This document shows, piece by piece, positions 5,069 through 6,590 of a DNA stretch of 6,590 nt; the stretch's first letter is position 1, and each line of letters begins with the position of its first letter. Location of the stretch: positions 1-6,590 of the forward strand of contig JBAROV010000107.1 in the NCBI GenBank assembly GCA_049642465.1, written 5' to 3'. The notes under the pieces are model-generated. The model saw nothing but the letters and a program-made list of their open reading frames with translations. It was not told where the DNA came from and did no database searches. A program made the position numbers and the translations under genes. Source of the stretch: CAWDPQ01 sp049642465. GTDB taxonomy: Bacteria; Acidobacteriota; Vicinamibacteria; Vicinamibacterales; 2-12-FULL-66-21.

Positions 5069-6454
5069 ATGCGCATCGGTCGCCGCACCATGCTCAAGCA
5101 GGGCGCTGGACTGCTCGTCGCGCCCTTAATACTGCCGAGAGTCGGTCTGAAGGCCGCCAGCGAGCGAATCAATGTCGCATCCATCGGCGTCGGCATCATG
5201 GGTAACGGGAACATGCGACGGATGCTCAGCAACCCGGACCTTCAGGTGGTCGCCGTGTGCGACGTTGACGAATGGCGCCTGAACGACGCAAGGGACACGG
5301 TCGAAACCGCGTACGCGGCCGAGACCAAGCGCGGAAACTACAAGGGTGTCATGGGCACCAAGGACTTCCGCGAGATCCTGGCGCGCCCGGATATCGATGC
5401 CGTCCTGATCGCCACGGGGGACCGATGGCATGCGGTCATCTCGACGATGGCCGCACGGGCCGGTAAGGACGTCTACTGCGAGAAGCCCGTTTCCCTCACG
5501 ATTCACGAATCGCGGGTCATGGTCGATACCTTCCGTCGCCATAATCGGATCTTCCAGGGGGGCTTCCAGCAACGCTCCGTCGACGACTTCGCGGCCGCCC
5601 GCCGCCTCATTCAGAACGGCCGGATCGGGACGCTGAAGACCATCTACTGCAACTGGTACGGAACCAGCCAGGTCCTCAATCTTCCACCGGAGACTCCACC
5701 TCCCGGGATGGATTGGGATATGTGGCTCGGCCCGGCGCCGTACCATCCCTTCAACAGCCGCTACCACCCAATCGGTCAACGGGGTTCGCGAACGGTGCCG
5801 TGGGACATCCAGCGGGATTTCGCGGGCGGCAGCATCACGTCGAATGGCTCGCATCACCTGGATATCGCGCAGTGGGTAATGGGCATGGACGACTGCGGCC
5901 CCATCGAGATCGTTCCCGGGACGCCCGAACGCCGGATCATCGACTACAAGTACGCGAACGGCGTCCTCGTGCAGTCGTTCCAGGGCCGGCTCGATCCCAA
6001 GTTCCAGGAAATTCCGGCGGGCTTCGATCCCGCGACGCGCTTCATGTGGGAGATCCTGTTCGTCGGCGACCGCGGATGGATCGTCGCCGGACGTCAGGGC
6101 CCGCTGAAAGCTTCCAATCCGGCCATCCTGGCGGACGTGAAACTGACGCCACCCGAGCCACTGCAGCCCGACGCGAAGACCGGTGCCACCTCGCCGCAGG
6201 ACCTGGCCGAGCAGATCTATCGGGCGCGCGGTTACGCGCACCACGACAACTGGATTCAAGCGATTCGGCTCCGCTCGCAGCCGGTGTCGAATGTGGAGGC
6301 GGCGACGCGTTCAACGAACGTCGCGCACCTCGGGAACATCGCCACCTGGACAGGCCGTACGCAGAAGTGGGATCCGATCAAGGAAGAATTCATCGGCGAC
6401 GACATGGCCAATCGCATGCGCCAGCGGGCCATGCGGGCGCCTTGGACGGTATAG
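5069..6454 (+). CDS. Tat-exported Gfo/Idh/MocA family oxidoreductase (rightward copy)
   Basis: The 461-residue protein starts at an ATG with GGAGG six bases upstream. A short twin-arginine signal 'RRTMLKQ' (5-11) and hydrophobic residues 12-22 precede the Rossmann motif 'SIGVGIMGNGN' (38-48). The Cys-Glu-Lys-Pro motif is at 137-140, with Lys139 the expected catalytic residue. 'DMWLGPAP' (217-224) and 'NGSHHLD' (259-265), carrying His262 and Asp265 of GxHxxD, mark the C-terminal alpha/beta domain. The enzyme should transfer hydride between nicotinamide and a sugar or polyol in the periplasm, with a tightly held cofactor. It follows the IolE-like gene by 24 bp and needs no promoter of its own. 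Its C-terminus (about 433-459, WDP, ANR, RAPW) parallels that of the leftward oxidoreductase, showing membership of the same exported subfamily; the two otherwise differ widely and are unlikely to be recent duplicates. Substrate unknown. Confidence 0.92.
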   Translation: MRIGRRTMLKQGAGLLVAPLILPRVGLKAASERINVASIGVGIMGNGNMRRMLSNPDLQVVAVCDVDEWRLNDARDTVETAYAAETKRGNYKGVMGTKDFREILARPDIDAVLIATGDRWHAVISTMAARAGKDVYCEKPVSLTIHESRVMVDTFRRHNRIFQGGFQQRSVDDFAAARRLIQNGRIGTLKTIYCNWYGTSQVLNLPPETPPPGMDWDMWLGPAPYHPFNSRYHPIGQRGSRTVPWDIQRDFAGGSITSNGSHHLDIAQWVMGMDDCGPIEIVPGTPERRIIDYKYANGVLVQSFQGRLDPKFQEIPAGFDPATRFMWEILFVGDRGWIVAGRQGPLKASNPAILADVKLTPPEPLQPDAKTGATSPQDLAEQIYRARGYAHHDNWIQAIRLRSQPVSNVEAATRSTNVAHLGNIATWTGRTQKWDPIKEEFIGDDMANRMRQRAMRAPWTV

Positions 6455-6457
6455 TCG

Positions 6458-6474
6458 GGGGGACTTCGTCCCCC
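6458..6474 (+). terminator. Hairpin after the rightward operon, possible terminator
   Basis: GGGGGAC and GTCCCCC (6458-6464 and 6468-6474) form a perfect 7-bp stem with a TTC loop, starting three bases after the stop codon of the oxidoreductase. No T-run follows, so this is not a textbook Rho-independent terminator. It may pause polymerase or protect the mRNA 3' end. Confidence 0.4.
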
Positions 6475-6490
6475 GGACCCCCTTACGCCG

Positions 6491-6560
6491 GCGCTCGCGG
6501 GGGCCCCTGGGCCCCGCTCCGCTTCGGCGGCTCGCTCGCTTCGCTCGCTCGCGGGCGAGA
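6491..6560. repeat. GC-rich, hairpin-rich intergenic segment
   Basis: At least two more stems follow the terminator-like hairpin: GCGGGG/CCCCGC (6497-6502 with 6512-6517) and CCGC-TTCG-GCGG (6519-6530), the latter with a stable UUCG tetraloop. A direct repeat CGCTCGCT occurs at 6533-6540 and 6542-6549. The composition is unlike the coding DNA beside it, and this looks like a dispersed extragenic repeat rather than a gene. I cannot tell from one copy whether it is repeated in the genome. A GTG at 6563 is open to the window end, but only nine codons are visible. Confidence 0.4.
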
Positions 6561-6590
6561 CGGTGACTGAATCAGGTGTGGCTTCCGGCT

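Noticed and set aside
6563..6590. Possible GTG start of a further gene at the right edge
   Set aside because: Only nine codons are visible and no convincing ribosome site precedes it.
1..6590. CRISPR array, tRNA, rRNA or insertion sequence
   Set aside because: I saw no regularly spaced repeats, no tRNA or rRNA signatures, and no transposase-like product on either strand.

Overview
The window is GC-rich and tightly packed. It looks like bacterial chromosome from a Gram-negative carbohydrate degrader, most likely an Acidobacteriota member (Vicinamibacteria-like) or a relative. The main clue is the start of a TonB-dependent receptor whose signal peptide leads straight into a carboxypeptidase-regulatory-like domain, an architecture heavily expanded in Acidobacteriota. 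Further clues are Tat-exported Gfo/Idh/MocA oxidoreductases and a ThuA domain joined to HEAT-like repeats. The phylum is inferred from gene content only.

Layout. Two transcription units diverge from a 161-bp control region (3936-4096). Leftward: a Tat-exported Gfo/Idh/MocA oxidoreductase (2589-3935), a Sec-exported ThuA-like protein (1300-2592) and an IclR-family regulator (446-1303). Both junctions are ATGA stop/start overlaps, so these three form one translationally coupled operon with its probable regulator last. After a 174-bp gap holding a separate promoter, the same strand begins a TonB-dependent receptor that runs off the left edge (1-271). Rightward: a Tat-exported IolE-like TIM-barrel protein of the sugar phosphate isomerase/epimerase superfamily (4097-5044), then, 24 bp later, a second Tat-exported Gfo/Idh/MocA oxidoreductase (5069-6454). 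The final 136 bp hold no convincing gene but several GC-rich hairpins.

How the genes may work together. Every enzyme carries an apparent export signal, and an outer-membrane receptor lies beside them. The set resembles 3-keto-sugar chemistry: a Gfo/Idh/MocA enzyme oxidises a sugar hydroxyl to a ketone, an IolE/DgpC-type TIM barrel eliminates or isomerises the product, and ThuA is a classic partner of such oxidation (ThuA/ThuB in trehalose use). I infer a periplasmic oxidative route for cleaving or remodelling a glycoside or polyol. The substrate cannot be read from the sequence.

Regulation. The divergent region has a near-consensus rightward promoter (TTGACA-17-TATAAG) whose -10 overlaps a leftward -10 (TATACT). 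A 15-bp inverted repeat, TTGCGCAATACGCAA, lies just downstream. A 13-of-15 match recurs just upstream of the receptor promoter at 403-417. These are the best candidate operators for the IclR-family protein and would tie enzymes and receptor into one regulon.
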